A DNA stretch of 64,000 nt from Paenibacillus polymyxa. GTDB lineage: Bacteria; Bacillota; Bacilli; Paenibacillales; Paenibacillaceae. The position numbers were made by a program, and so were the translations under genes. The DNA lies in contig NZ_CP015423.1 in assembly GCF_001719045.1 (NCBI RefSeq), positions 2,564,001 through 2,628,000 of the forward strand, given 5' to 3'. This document shows, in pieces, positions 9,509 to 19,665 of this stretch (within the stretch, counting starts at the first letter, position 1; each line of letters begins with the position of its first letter). The notes under the pieces are model-generated. The model was not told the origin of the DNA, did not search any database, and was given only the letters and a program-made list of their open reading frames with translations.

Positions 9509-11641
9509 TTATTCGTTATTCCCTGCTGGCAACGGCGGAACTTTGGACGGATCAGCAAGTGCCCAATAGGCATATTTGGCCTTTAACCGTTCGTCGAATA
9601 GTAGCGGCTTATCCAACCGGGCTATCGGAAACGTGCTGAGCCACGTATTTCCATCATCCGTACCCCAAATCGTCACATTGCTGATATGATTCTGCTGCCT
9701 TGAAAACATATCGAACAGCGCCCGATAGCGGTGAGCCTGCCGGATGAGCATAGATTCTGGAATCGTTTCATAGCGATCTGTGTCATTGGAATAAAGACCC
9801 ATATCCAGCTCGGTAATTTGATTATCCAGACCAAGCGAAGCAAACTTCTCTATGGACTGCTCAATCTCGCTAATAGCGGGAAACTCCAGGCGGATATGCG
9901 ATTGGTGGCCTACCCCGTCAATCGGTACACCTTTAGCGAGCAGATCACGTACCAAATTGTACAGAAAATCCCGTTTCTTCGGCTCATGCGTGTTGTAATC
10001 GTTAATGAATAGCCGTGCGTTCGGGCCCGTCACTTCCCTCGTGACACGGAATGCTTTTTCAATATAATCAGTACCGGTAATCTGATACCATTTGCTGCGG
10101 CGCATGCCGTCCGGCTGATCAGGATCAATGACCTCATTCACCACATCCCAATCGGTGATGACATTTTTATACCGGGCTGCAACAGCGCGAATATGCGTCT
10201 CCAGCCGATCCAGCAAAAGCTTTTTATTCTCAGCAGTCGGCGTCATCGGCTGTCCATTCTTATCCTTGAACATCCAATCCCCAGTTTGGTTATGCCACAC
10301 CAAAGTATGGAAGCGAATTTCCAGTCCATGCTGTCTAGCAAACTGCACAATTTGGTCTGCTTCCTCCCAATGGAACTGTCCCTCGGACGGTTGTAAGGAG
10401 ATCGGCTTCATCGCATTCCCTGCAACGACGCTGTTAAAATGCTTCTGTACCAACTCTCCGTAAGCCCCTTCGGTCTGGAAAGCTTCAATCGCCGTGCCAA
10501 TGCTAAACTGTCCCCCATATAATCCATGCAAAGAAGGAATGTCCTTTTCAATAGCCAGCGGTGGTACAAGTGACAGCTCGAAATCATCCATATAAAAGGA
10601 AGACGTTCCTTCTGCCGTTTCCAAATACATAGAAACAGTGTCTGCATCATGCGCAAGCGTATACATACCAGACAAATGCATCCATCCCCCTGTCGTAGTA
10701 GCCGTGTCGCCTACAACAGTTTCATACGCACTATCCCCTTGATGATCACGCTGTACGCTGAGCCTCACCTTGGCAGGCTGCTCACCCGGCGCCAGCTTCA
10801 CCCAGGCACTGACCGTATATCGGCTGCCCTTTTGCATCGTAGCAGTCACATCCAGCTTGGGTCCGGCATATGTCTTTTGTCTGCCTGTTGTCAGCAGACT
10901 GTATGAGCCGCTTCGTGCATCGGCGTCCGAAACCTGCACGGTCTCGGCACCCATACGGGACACCCATCCTTGAGCCGTACCATCTTCAAACCCGGATACG
11001 ATACCATTGGCCGGCTCCGGTGGCGTCTTCGATACCTGTGTTATTTCTATCTCATCCACATAGTAGGCCTGTGCGGGATTCGAGCTTTCCACATACAGCT
11101 TCAATGCATCCATTCCCCCGGTAAAAGTATATTTCCCCTGAAGTTTGATCCACGATGTATCCGCCGTCTCCGTCTGCGCTACCGTCTTCCATGTCGTAGT
11201 CCCGCCTGTGGGCTGCTGCTCCACTGTAAGTTTAACCATGCTCGGAACCGCAGAATGACCATCCAGCTTCACATAGCCACTAATTTCATACTCCACATCC
11301 GGCTGCAACAGCGACTTCACATCCAGCTCCGCCCCGTTCCAAGCCGCTGTACGAGCGGTTGCCTTCAGACTGTGCGTGCCGCCATATGCTGCTTCCGTGA
11401 CGGATGCAATTTGGGTATAAGTTCCTCGCGGCTTCCAGCCGTCGCTGTTTCCTTGCTCAAATCCGTACGTTCCAATGGTCTTATGGATACTACCCGCCGA
11501 TAGCACCATATCCGAAACGGGCGGGGAATGTTCTATAGACGGAGCTGCCTTCACTACAGACGCTCCCCACCAACCGACAGGCGATAACAACAGCGCTCCA
11601 GCCAGTACCAGACAAAAAGGCTTAACCCAACATGACCGCAA
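9509..11641 (-). CDS. Secreted CBM22-CBM22-GH10 endo-beta-1,4-xylanase
   Basis: Extracellular retaining xylanase that cuts the main chain of (glucurono)xylan. Numbering from the chosen start: signal peptide (about 1-33: RSCWVKPFCLVLAGALLL, then VVKAAPS), two CBM22 xylan-binding modules (about 54-201 and 214-360, each opening with GFEQG/GFEDG), then a GH10 barrel (about 370-700) with substrate motif FHTLVWHNQ, acid/base Glu503 in WDVVNEV and nucleophile Glu611 in QITELDMGLYS. The open frame reaches ATG 11689, but that codon has no ribosome site; TTG 11641 is preceded by GGGAGGG six bases upstream and gives a clean signal peptide, so I use it. It is the last gene of the minus-strand xylan operon, 61 bases after the second permease. 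Confidence 0.93.
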   Translation of the reverse strand: MRSCWVKPFCLVLAGALLLSPVGWWGASVVKAAPSIEHSPPVSDMVLSAGSIHKTIGTYGFEQGNSDGWKPRGTYTQIASVTEAAYGGTHSLKATARTAAWNGAELDVKSLLQPDVEYEISGYVKLDGHSAVPSMVKLTVEQQPTGGTTTWKTVAQTETADTSWIKLQGKYTFTGGMDALKLYVESSNPAQAYYVDEIEITQVSKTPPEPANGIVSGFEDGTAQGWVSRMGAETVQVSDADARSGSYSLLTTGRQKTYAGPKLDVTATMQKGSRYTVSAWVKLAPGEQPAKVRLSVQRDHQGDSAYETVVGDTATTTGGWMHLSGMYTLAHDADTVSMYLETAEGTSSFYMDDFELSLVPPLAIEKDIPSLHGLYGGQFSIGTAIEAFQTEGAYGELVQKHFNSVVAGNAMKPISLQPSEGQFHWEEADQIVQFARQHGLEIRFHTLVWHNQTGDWMFKDKNGQPMTPTAENKKLLLDRLETHIRAVAARYKNVITDWDVVNEVIDPDQPDGMRRSKWYQITGTDYIEKAFRVTREVTGPNARLFINDYNTHEPKKRDFLYNLVRDLLAKGVPIDGVGHQSHIRLEFPAISEIEQSIEKFASLGLDNQITELDMGLYSNDTDRYETIPESMLIRQAHRYRALFDMFSRQQNHISNVTIWGTDDGNTWLSTFPIARLDKPLLFDERLKAKYAYWALADPSKVPPLPAGNNE

Positions 11642-11702
11642 AGCAATCCCTCCCGTACTCCAATTTTTGGAATTGGTATTTGGCACCATTGGTTTTCATT
11701 TA

Positions 11703-12626
11703 CTATCCTTTGACACCGCCCAAGGTCATACCCTTCACAAAGTATTTTTGCAAAAAGGGATACACTAAAATAATAGGCACTGAAGCGACAATCGTCATCG
11801 TGGCCCGAATCGAGGTAGGCGTGACCGACTTCGCCAGATTTTCCGAACCAGCGAATTGGCTCGCATAGTCCTGACCGTTAACAGACGTGTTAGAATTTTG
11901 CAGTATTTTCATCAGCTCATATTGAAGAGTGCTCCATTGCTCATATGATGAATTGTACAAAAACACATCGAACCAGGAATTCCATTGTGCCACCGCTGTA
12001 AACAGCGACACCGTCGCCAGTACGGGAACACACAGCGGCAAAACGATGCGCATAAAAGTGGCAAACTCCCCAGCCCCGTCAATACGCGCCGACTCCAAAA
12101 TCCCTTCCGGCAATCCCTCAATAAAGGAGCGAATGACAATCACATTAAACACCCCAATCAATCCCGGCACGACATACACCCAGAAAGTCCCCAGCATCCC
12201 AAGCTCACGAATCAGGAGAAAGTTCGGAATCAATCCACCGCTAAAATACATCGTTAAAATAAAAGCAATCGAAACAAATTTGCGCAGCACATATTCCGGC
12301 CGGCTGATCGTATACGCCACCATCGCGCAGCAAAACACCGAAGTCACTGTACCCACAACTGTACGTAATACAGAAATCAGCGTAGCATGGAAAATCGTCG
12401 CTTCCTTGAACACAAATTCATAATTACTCCACGTAAATTCACGCGGCCACAAATAAATCCCGCCCCGAATCGAGTCATTCGCTTCATTCAACGAAACCGC
12501 CAGCGTATTTAAAAACGGATACAGCGTGAACACCATCAGGCAGAGCATAAACACGATATTGCACGCATCAAAAATTCGATCTGAGGGGGCCCGAAATCGC
12601 CCGTGTACGGCCTTCCCTTTGCCCAT
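11703..12626 (-). CDS. Carbohydrate ABC transporter permease (LplC/YtcP-like)
   Basis: Inner-membrane permease of a CUT1-type sugar importer, 307 aa with about six membrane helices. The EAA loop that docks the ATPase is visible as ESARIDGAGEFATFMRIVLPL, and the C-terminus PFLQKYFVKGMTLGGVKG is typical of the LplC/YtcP branch. It works with the LplB-like permease and lipoprotein upstream in the same operon; as in most such Paenibacillus clusters no ATPase is encoded here, so a shared MsmX-type ATPase is likely. Cluster context (GH10 xylanase next door) suggests xylo-oligosaccharides or aldouronates as cargo. It is separated from the other permease gene by an odd 592-base non-coding stretch. 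Confidence 0.92.
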   Translation of the reverse strand: MGKGKAVHGRFRAPSDRIFDACNIVFMLCLMVFTLYPFLNTLAVSLNEANDSIRGGIYLWPREFTWSNYEFVFKEATIFHATLISVLRTVVGTVTSVFCCAMVAYTISRPEYVLRKFVSIAFILTMYFSGGLIPNFLLIRELGMLGTFWVYVVPGLIGVFNVIVIRSFIEGLPEGILESARIDGAGEFATFMRIVLPLCVPVLATVSLFTAVAQWNSWFDVFLYNSSYEQWSTLQYELMKILQNSNTSVNGQDYASQFAGSENLAKSVTPTSIRATMTIVASVPIILVYPFLQKYFVKGMTLGGVKG

Positions 12627-13218
12627 GACTTCCGCTCCTTTTTAAAAAATAGCTTAAGCACCCAGCCATGTAATTCATACGATTAGTATTGTTGAAGCTC
12701 TGGTGCTATTAATTGAAACGGTTATATTAGTGGCTACAATAATAGGAATTCGAGTAAAAATCTGAGTAGCTATTTGAGCAGACTCTTATTGATTATTAGT
12801 GGCAATTAGAAGTTGTAAGGTCAGCGAAGCGGCCTGCTAAAAATCCACTGACTTGCACCTGTAGTATGCATGAGCACGCACCTTCTGTTATCGCCTCGAA
12901 TAGCACTGTCCCAAAGACACCCTTCAATGGCGATAGCGAAGCTGAGCCAGCTACCATGACGCATTTACCCAAGGAAGCGCGAGTCACGCGCCTTCCTTAA
13001 ACTCTCCCCTTGCCACTACCCTCAGTTCTCAAAAAAAGTGACTTTACGGCGGGTAGCAGCGGAGCGGGCGGAATTGTTCTGAAGAAGCGGAGCGTTCGCC
13101 TTTATCCCCGGATTTTAACCTATGATCTTTATTCCAATAAGAAAATACGGGGATAACAGCGATCGGAAGAACAATCCGCACGCGAAGCGGCCGTCCCCCA
13201 CCATAACTCACTCCTTTT
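12627..13218 (-). other. 592-base structured non-coding stretch between the two permease genes
   Basis: No convincing gene is present. Several inverted repeats are seen: AAGGAAGCGCG/CGCGCCTTCCTT (12971-12998); a large one with ATTGTTCT (13073-13080) pairing with AGAACAAT (13168-13175), flanked by GCGG/CCGC, and inside it ATCCCCG (13104-13110) pairing with CGGGGAT (13148-13154). GCGAAGCGGCC occurs twice (near 12822 and 13182). It may be a processed or folded intra-operon RNA, or a dispersed non-coding repeat. Confidence 0.6.
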
Positions 13219-14199
13219 TCAGAACAATCTCTCCTCCCCTAACCGCTTCGCAATATGATTGGCGCTAAACAGTAAGATGAAGCTGACCACCGTTTTGAAC
13301 ATCCCAGCAGCAATGGAAAGCGAGAAATTACCCATCTGAATACCATATTTCAGCACGAAAATATCCAGATTCTCCGAGTAATCCACGTTCATGCCGTTGC
13401 CCAGTAAGTATTGCGGCTCAAAGCCGGATTCCAGTAAATTGCCAATGTTCATAATGAGCAGGATGATAAATACAGGCTTCAATCCCGGTAATGTCACATG
13501 CCAAATCCGCTGAAAACGCCCTGCTCCGTCCATCTCGGCTGCCTCATACTGCGAGGGATCAATCATCGTCATCGCGGCCAAATAAATGATGGTGTTCCAG
13601 CCGACATTTTTCCATACCTCCGATGCACCGAGAATGCCCCAAAAATAGCTTCCCTCGCCCAGCCACAGAATAGGCTCCTTAATCAACCCCAGCCACATCA
13701 GCACCTCATTGATGATGCCGCCATCCGCAGACAGCGCCGTACTGATGATGCTAGCCGCGACCACCCACGAAATAAAATGTGGCAGATAGCTGACCGTCTG
13801 CACGACCCGCTTGAACATGATCTGACGAAGCTCATTCAGCAAAATCGCTAATGTTATAGCGGTGACAAAGCCCAGCACCAGATTAATAAAGCTCATCGCC
13901 AGCGTATTGCGCATGACCCGCAGAAAGTGTTCATCCTGAAATAGAAAATGGAAATGTTTTAATCCGACCCATTGCTGATCGAGCAACTTGCGGGCAGGCT
14001 TAAAATCCTGAAAGGCAATCGTCCAACCCCAGATGGGCAAATACTTGAAGATGAACAGCCAGATTAAAAAAGGGACGGACATCCATACCAGTGCCCGTTG
14101 CTGATTCAGCTTGTGCATAAATCCCCTAAAGCCGGTTCGCCGCGAGGGCGGCAAATGATCCAAGGAGATCGTGACAGGTGGTGGTGACGAGTGGCCCAT
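13219..14199 (-). CDS. Carbohydrate ABC transporter permease (LplB-like)
   Basis: First permease of the sugar importer, 326 aa, about six helices. The leader MGHSSPPPVTISLDHLPPSR is polar, followed by the first helix near WMSVPFLIWLFIFKYLPIWG. The EAA motif is present (YEAAEMDGAGRFQRIWHVTLPG), as is the LplB-type C-terminus FSANHIAKRLGEERLF. ATG 14199 has AAAGGAGG eight bases upstream and lies 14 bases after the binding-protein stop. In other Paenibacillus the LplA-LplB-YtcP set imports aldouronates released by GH10 xylanase; the same is inferred here. Confidence 0.93.
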   Translation of the reverse strand: MGHSSPPPVTISLDHLPPSRRTGFRGFMHKLNQQRALVWMSVPFLIWLFIFKYLPIWGWTIAFQDFKPARKLLDQQWVGLKHFHFLFQDEHFLRVMRNTLAMSFINLVLGFVTAITLAILLNELRQIMFKRVVQTVSYLPHFISWVVAASIISTALSADGGIINEVLMWLGLIKEPILWLGEGSYFWGILGASEVWKNVGWNTIIYLAAMTMIDPSQYEAAEMDGAGRFQRIWHVTLPGLKPVFIILLIMNIGNLLESGFEPQYLLGNGMNVDYSENLDIFVLKYGIQMGNFSLSIAAGMFKTVVSFILLFSANHIAKRLGEERLF

Positions 14200-14213
14200 A
14201 GCTGCTTCCTCCT

Positions 14214-15881
14214 TTACTTTTTACCGGGATTTTCGATTTTTTTGGCAACCTCCTTCGTGATCAGCTCCTCATACGCCTTTACATCCAGCTTGTTGAATTC
14301 AGTGGTGTATTCATTCCAAATCGCATCAAACTGCTCCGGTGCAGACAGCACCAAACGCGGGAAATATTTGCGCTGTAGGTCCCCCTTCTTTTGCTGGAAG
14401 AGCTGCGCAGTTGAGCCTTGAGCAATCGGAATACTCCAGGCCGGATACCATGGGCGCTCGTCAGGTGCGGAAAACATTTGCGAGAAGGACTCTACACCAT
14501 AGACTTTTAGTAGCTTTTTATCTCCCTCGGTGTAGGACATACGCGCAACCTCAGGCTGCCGTCCGGGGCCAACCGAGTTGCCGTCAGGCAGGGTAGAACC
14601 GCTACCGTATCGCGGCCAACTGTATTCAAAATATTTGAACCCGAATGATTCGCGGAACGCGTCCTGACCAGTCTGCTTAATTTGCTCCTCAGTCCGGTAA
14701 AAGCGTCCTTTTTTATCTACATCATAGGTTTCTCCCTTGATTCCCCAGTTGGATAATATCTGGTTTTCGTCCGTCAGCAGGTTGTCAAAAAATTTGATGA
14801 TACGCACCGGATCCTTGGCACTGACCGTAATTCCTATGCCTCGGTTATTAACGAATGACGAAGGATCAATGTACTGATCCTTTATATTCTGGTCGTATAC
14901 AACAGGCAGCCCTATATACTCCATATCATCATTGCCCGATTGCTTGGAAGCCTCTTGCAGATTATTCAGGGCCTGCCCCGCCTGCCAGCGGTAGTCGAAA
15001 AAGCCCAGCACCTTACCCGAGGTCAGCTTTGCCAAATATTGATCGTAATTGTCCACAAAGGACGATTTATCAAATAGGCCCTCTACATTGAGCTGATTTA
15101 GCTCTTTCAGATACCGCTTTGTGATTTCCATATCTCCATAATCCGTGGCCCGGTGTGTTTTCATATCAATAATCGTGCCGCCATCATTCGGATAGCCTGC
15201 CAGATGCATCGGCGCGTTCGTAAGAGCATAAAACCTATCCTGCGTGGTTAACGCTAGGTACCCAGTCAAGCCCTCATCTGCATGCTTTTTCGCATAGTTA
15301 CGAATCAGAGCTAAATACTCGTCAAGTGTTTTGATTTTTGGATATCCCGCTTCTTTTAATACCCTGCGTTGCACCCAAAAGGCTCCTTGCTCTAAGTTAG
15401 GCGCAGGTAAATAATCGCCTACCACCGCACTTAGCGGCAGAAAGTAAATGTTCCCATCCTCCGCCTTCATCAAGTTGTAGTACGGTCCATATACACGCTT
15501 AATATTTGGTCCATATTTGTCGATCAAATCATTCAGGGGAATAAAAGCCCCGGCATCCAGCAGCTTATCGATCGTGCCATCCGGCACTATCACATCCGGG
15601 TAATCGTTACTGGCAATAAATGTACCGATCTTCGTATTGGAATCACCCACCAAATGCTCCAGCTTCCAGTTTACCCCCGTCTGATCCTCCAGGATTTTGC
15701 CGATCCGCGTTTCATTGGTATTAATGTCCCTCCCCGCAGTGGCATTAAAATACGTGAATGTGACCTTCTCCTTGCTATCTCCTGACGCCGGCTCCTTGCC
15801 CGAGCTCCCTGAGCAAGCAGCGATCATAGACGCCATCATAACCATTACCAGAGTGATGATTCCGAACCTTTTGCTTGTCAT
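14214..15881 (-). CDS. Extracellular sugar-binding lipoprotein (LplA-like)
   Basis: Solute-binding lipoprotein of the xylan-linked ABC importer, about 555 aa. It begins with a lipoprotein signal (RFGIITLVMVMMASMIAACSGSSG) with lipobox IAAC. The body is a two-lobe family-1 binding protein of the large LplA type. The open frame reaches GTG 15950, but ATG 15881 has GGGAGGG just upstream and a proper signal, so I chose it. It is the first transporter gene downstream of the kinase; a near-cre site lies about 100 bases upstream. The large size suits a ligand such as an aldouronate or longer xylo-oligosaccharide (inference). Confidence 0.92.
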   Translation of the reverse strand: MTSKRFGIITLVMVMMASMIAACSGSSGKEPASGDSKEKVTFTYFNATAGRDINTNETRIGKILEDQTGVNWKLEHLVGDSNTKIGTFIASNDYPDVIVPDGTIDKLLDAGAFIPLNDLIDKYGPNIKRVYGPYYNLMKAEDGNIYFLPLSAVVGDYLPAPNLEQGAFWVQRRVLKEAGYPKIKTLDEYLALIRNYAKKHADEGLTGYLALTTQDRFYALTNAPMHLAGYPNDGGTIIDMKTHRATDYGDMEITKRYLKELNQLNVEGLFDKSSFVDNYDQYLAKLTSGKVLGFFDYRWQAGQALNNLQEASKQSGNDDMEYIGLPVVYDQNIKDQYIDPSSFVNNRGIGITVSAKDPVRIIKFFDNLLTDENQILSNWGIKGETYDVDKKGRFYRTEEQIKQTGQDAFRESFGFKYFEYSWPRYGSGSTLPDGNSVGPGRQPEVARMSYTEGDKKLLKVYGVESFSQMFSAPDERPWYPAWSIPIAQGSTAQLFQQKKGDLQRKYFPRLVLSAPEQFDAIWNEYTTEFNKLDVKAYEELITKEVAKKIENPGKK

Positions 15882-15973
15882 GCCAGACCCTCCCCTTTCG
15901 CCCTCTTTTGTCGATTGTGTGTGAATATCGTGCGCACGTACCTCAAGCACTGAGAATCCCGCACACCCTAAAT

Positions 15974-15987
15974 TGTAAGCACTTTCA
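15974..15987 (-). promoter_or_regulatory. Near-cre site before the xylan transporter operon
   Basis: TGTAAGCACTTTCA matches the catabolite-response consensus except for one central base, with correct A/T flanks. Its place upstream of the binding-protein gene fits CcpA repression when preferred sugar is present. Confidence 0.45.
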
Positions 15988-16091
15988 TTTTATAAAATGC
16001 TGTTCATTTCGTTCACCTGTCAATCTAAAGGTGTTACTTAGAAAACTATAGGTAAAGGTCCTTCAACGCAAAATAGGTACTGCTCTCCACC

Positions 16092-17855
16092 TCACTCCCG
16101 ATCCGCAGGAATCCTAATTCGAATCTCCGTACCCTCGCCGGGTGCACTGCGAATGGCAAGCTCAAAGCGGCTCCCGTAGTAAAGTTTAAGACGATATATG
16201 ACATTTTGTAGACCTATACGCTCACCCATTTCTTCCTGCCTTTGCATGTAACCATACAAGCGTTGTATCTGTTCCTCAGACATGCCCACCCCATCATCCC
16301 GAACCGTTAGAATCAGTTGTCCTTCCTCATGCTCAAAATGAATCTCAATGCGTCCTCCATGCTTTAGCGGCTCAATGCCGTGGATGCTTGCATTTTCAAC
16401 CAGTGTCAGCGCGACCATTTTGGGAAGCAGATTATCCAAGTCTTCAGAGCGCGCCTGCACTTCGTACTGTATTCGCTCACCAAAGCGATATTGCTGAATT
16501 TCCAGAAAACAACGGATCAGCTCCAGCTCCTCCCGCAAAGTAACCCGATCCTTGTTCCACACCAGCGAATTGCGGAAAATCCGTGCCATGTTATGAATAA
16601 TGCGCGCTGTCTCATCCTCATGCTTCATCAAGCTCCGCATGCGAATCGTCTCCAGTGCATTGAACAGAAAATGTGGGTTGATCTGACTGTGAAGTGCATT
16701 CAACTGGGCATGCCTGCGCTGAATTTCCAGATTTTTTCGCTGTATATCGGCCATATAGACATCGTTAATCAGTCGCTTTATTTTCAGCGTCATCCGATTA
16801 AACTCCCCTGTTAATTGCCCGATTTCATCTCTCGACTCTGTACCGCGAATCAGCTCAAAATGCTGGTTTTTCACCTTCTTCATGTGCTTTAAAATACGAT
16901 GAATCCTCACGTTCAACGAACGTGTAATCCAAATAATGATTAATGTAGGCAGCAGCATATTTACACAGGTTAACAAGAGCACAAAATTGCGAGATTCCTG
17001 CATTTCATACAGCACTGCATCTCTCGATACCGCAGCCACAATGCTCCAGCCATTCAGATTGCTCGTAAGCACATAATTCGTCTTGAACTCCATCGTGTCC
17101 TCGGGCAGCTTGAGAGTGTTATAGGCCACATTTTTGTGGTTTATATCCACTTTGGGGTCCGTTGTATATTCGATTCCCCCTCGTTCGTTCAGCAGAAAGA
17201 GACTTCCCTGCAAATTCAGGTTATTGAAAATCTCCCGAATGGACGACATTCGCAGTTCTATTTTCAGTATTTTTTCACGACCATTTTGGGAATAAAAGTA
17301 GTTCATCCGCCGAATCAGGCTAAAAGGGTACACCTGTTCACCTGTACTGTCATCGGTACGTACAAATATAGGCTTGGACTGGCGTCCAGGCGAGATTTTG
17401 GTATACCAGGGCAAACTTCTGACTCCCTCATCTATAAAGCTGATTCCACCGGAATTCAGCAGCGTTGAATTATTGGTGTAGATCGTAATTCCACCTACGG
17501 AATGGTATGCAGGACTGTAAGTGTTGTTCAAGATATGACGTAAATAAGAGTCATAAGCGGCGATATAGTCAGCAGGGTGGGGATATGTTTCTTCCAATAC
17601 CTCATTGAGCTGATGATCCGTATAAAAGATAGACGAGATTTCCATCGCATCTTCAAATTCACGGTAAAATTCAATTTTAATCTGTTCCAGTGCGCGCGAA
17701 ATATCCTGCATACGCTGTTCCTTCACGTTTTGCGAGGTGACATGGTAAAAAATCAGATTGGTCAGCACTACAGGCGTAAAAACACAGAGAAAATAAAGCA
17801 GCAGCATTTTATCTCGCAGTCGTACATGATCAAGAGTCATTCTCAGCATCTTCAT
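16092..17855 (-). CDS. Sensor histidine kinase, YesM family
   Basis: Membrane sensor kinase, 587 aa. Helix 1 (about 18-38, LLLYFLCVFTPVVLTNLIFY), an extracellular sensor of about 250 residues, helix 2 (about 292-312), a HAMP-type linker, then the His_kinase domain with phospho-acceptor His in INPHFLFNALETIRMRS, and an ATPase domain with the N box (LVENASIHGIEP) and DDGVGMSEEQ. The start overlaps the regulator's stop by ATGA, giving tight translational coupling. Its place directly upstream of the LplA-LplB-LplC-xylanase genes suggests that it senses xylan oligosaccharides, perhaps with the lipoprotein, and drives that operon. Confidence 0.94.
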   Translation of the reverse strand: MKMLRMTLDHVRLRDKMLLLYFLCVFTPVVLTNLIFYHVTSQNVKEQRMQDISRALEQIKIEFYREFEDAMEISSIFYTDHQLNEVLEETYPHPADYIAAYDSYLRHILNNTYSPAYHSVGGITIYTNNSTLLNSGGISFIDEGVRSLPWYTKISPGRQSKPIFVRTDDSTGEQVYPFSLIRRMNYFYSQNGREKILKIELRMSSIREIFNNLNLQGSLFLLNERGGIEYTTDPKVDINHKNVAYNTLKLPEDTMEFKTNYVLTSNLNGWSIVAAVSRDAVLYEMQESRNFVLLLTCVNMLLPTLIIIWITRSLNVRIHRILKHMKKVKNQHFELIRGTESRDEIGQLTGEFNRMTLKIKRLINDVYMADIQRKNLEIQRRHAQLNALHSQINPHFLFNALETIRMRSLMKHEDETARIIHNMARIFRNSLVWNKDRVTLREELELIRCFLEIQQYRFGERIQYEVQARSEDLDNLLPKMVALTLVENASIHGIEPLKHGGRIEIHFEHEEGQLILTVRDDGVGMSEEQIQRLYGYMQRQEEMGERIGLQNVIYRLKLYYGSRFELAIRSAPGEGTEIRIRIPADRE

Positions 17856-19483
17856 TCGCCGGCCCTCTCTGACTTGTTACCAACAATCAGGCTGTTGCGG
17901 TATTCGCTTGGTGTGGCATGCGCCATCTTTTCAAACTGGGTAACAAAATAGTCTGAACTGCCGAAGCCCACGCGCTCAGCAATTTCATAAATCCGCAGAT
18001 CCGTCTGCCGCAACAAGCGTTTCGCCTCCTGAACGCGCAATTTCAGCAGAAATTCGTTAAAGTACACACCATACGTTTTTCTGAACAATTGACCGAGGTA
18101 TACCGGGTTCATGTAAAAGCGAGCCGCAATACTTTTCAGGCTTATATTCTCGGCGGCATGCTGCTCAATGTAAGCACGGATGTGCTGGATGCCTCCTTGC
18201 TGACAATCCTTGCGCAGAACCCCGATATACCTTCCACTTTCCTCGACAAAAGCTGTAAACAATCGCTGTAGTTCACCCAGGGACAGGTTCATGTCCTGCC
18301 AGTTCATCATCGGTTCTAGTGACTGAAGTGAGCGCTCATCTCCCTGCATGTTTTGAATGACCCGAACGATACTAAGTACGCACTGATGCAGACTCATTTT
18401 CATAGCCTCAGGAGCATAACACTCCTCCCGAAAGCTGCTAAATAAATAATTCACGGCCACACGCAGCTCATCCAACCGCAGTTCCTCAACTTGTTCCGTC
18501 AAGCGATCCAGTACGTCCTGAGGGATGGTCTTATAGTGAAGTGGTGGCATTTCCTCCTGTAGATATACAACAATACCGCCATGGTCATAAATGTATTTAT
18601 GGAGCACTGCCTCCTTCGCACAGGCATAGGACTGCTGGATATCCTGCAACCGATTCACAGGCTTTCCTGCATAAATGAAAACTCGACTTCCCAGCTGATC
18701 TTTTAGTGTCTTCATCCCCTCTATCTCGCGTTGTAGCGCTTTCATAAAAACTTGGACCTTGCCTTCAAAACACTCCAAAAGGAAGTCCGGTACGATAAGA
18801 CCAATCCGGTTACGATGCTCATGAACATAGAGAGGGTACTTGCCATCCATTAAACGATGAAGCGCTTGCTCTATAAGCTCCCTGAATTGTAAAAGCGATA
18901 GCATGATATTATTGTCACCGGAGCGCCAGGGATGTTGGTCATTCAGCTCGACGAGTACATAGTACATATAAGTGGCTTCCCCAAGCCGTAGCTGCTGCTC
19001 CCACTGTGTCACTACTACATCATCCACTGGGTTTATCATCACAGTCTCTAACAGCCCACCTGCATGGTGATTCTGATATCGTTGCGTATTCTGCTGTTCA
19101 CGATGCAGTCTTTCACTCAGCTTGCGCAATGTAGCCGAAAAGTCCCCCTCATCAATCGGCTTAAGCATAAAATCATGAACCCCATAGCGGATTGCCTGCT
19201 GCGCATAAGCAAAATCACTATAGCCGCTTAAGATAATAAACGCGGGATGTTCTGTACTCTGTTCGAGCACAGACCGAATCAGCTCTAATCCGTCCAGCAC
19301 AGGCATACGAATATCGGTAATGACCAGGTCCGGGTGAATACGGCTGATTAGCTCCAGCGCATCCTCACCGTTATCAGCTTCTCCTACGACTTCAAAACCA
19401 CAGGCTTGCCAATCCATGAGTTGAAGCAGCCCTTTACGAGTAAAGGTTTCATCATCCACCACAATGGCTCGATGCAGCTTCAT
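17852..19483 (-). CDS. Response regulator with AraC-type DNA-binding domain (YesN-like)
   Basis: Partner regulator of the overlapping kinase, 543 aa. The N-terminal receiver domain (about 5-120) has the acidic pair VVDDE, phospho-acceptor Asp in HPDLVITDIRMPVLDG, and Lys in FMLKPID. A middle region of about 300 residues has no clear motif. The C-terminal AraC double helix-turn-helix (about 445-540) reads SLKSIAARFYMNPVYLGQLF then IYEIAERVGFGSSDYFVTQF. It precedes the kinase gene and probably activates the xylan transport/xylanase operon. Confidence 0.94.
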   Translation of the reverse strand: MKLHRAIVVDDETFTRKGLLQLMDWQACGFEVVGEADNGEDALELISRIHPDLVITDIRMPVLDGLELIRSVLEQSTEHPAFIILSGYSDFAYAQQAIRYGVHDFMLKPIDEGDFSATLRKLSERLHREQQNTQRYQNHHAGGLLETVMINPVDDVVVTQWEQQLRLGEATYMYYVLVELNDQHPWRSGDNNIMLSLLQFRELIEQALHRLMDGKYPLYVHEHRNRIGLIVPDFLLECFEGKVQVFMKALQREIEGMKTLKDQLGSRVFIYAGKPVNRLQDIQQSYACAKEAVLHKYIYDHGGIVVYLQEEMPPLHYKTIPQDVLDRLTEQVEELRLDELRVAVNYLFSSFREECYAPEAMKMSLHQCVLSIVRVIQNMQGDERSLQSLEPMMNWQDMNLSLGELQRLFTAFVEESGRYIGVLRKDCQQGGIQHIRAYIEQHAAENISLKSIAARFYMNPVYLGQLFRKTYGVYFNEFLLKLRVQEAKRLLRQTDLRIYEIAERVGFGSSDYFVTQFEKMAHATPSEYRNSLIVGNKSERAGE

Positions 19484-19665
19484 AACACGCTTCCTCCTTT
19501 TGAAGTATGCCTATTTTATTATTTGGGTTAACTATTCCAATGATCTCAGTCACTATGGTAATGTAAAACATCAGGAATTGGAAATTTTCGTTACGCCTAT
19601 TATATGACGAATAGAGGGGTGCAAAGCATGTGCACTCCAGCAGCCAAGCCAAAGCAGCAAATATA

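Noticed and set aside
12796..12987. 63-codon frame in the permease gap
   Set aside because: No ribosome site, odd composition and overlap with inverted repeats; treated as non-coding.
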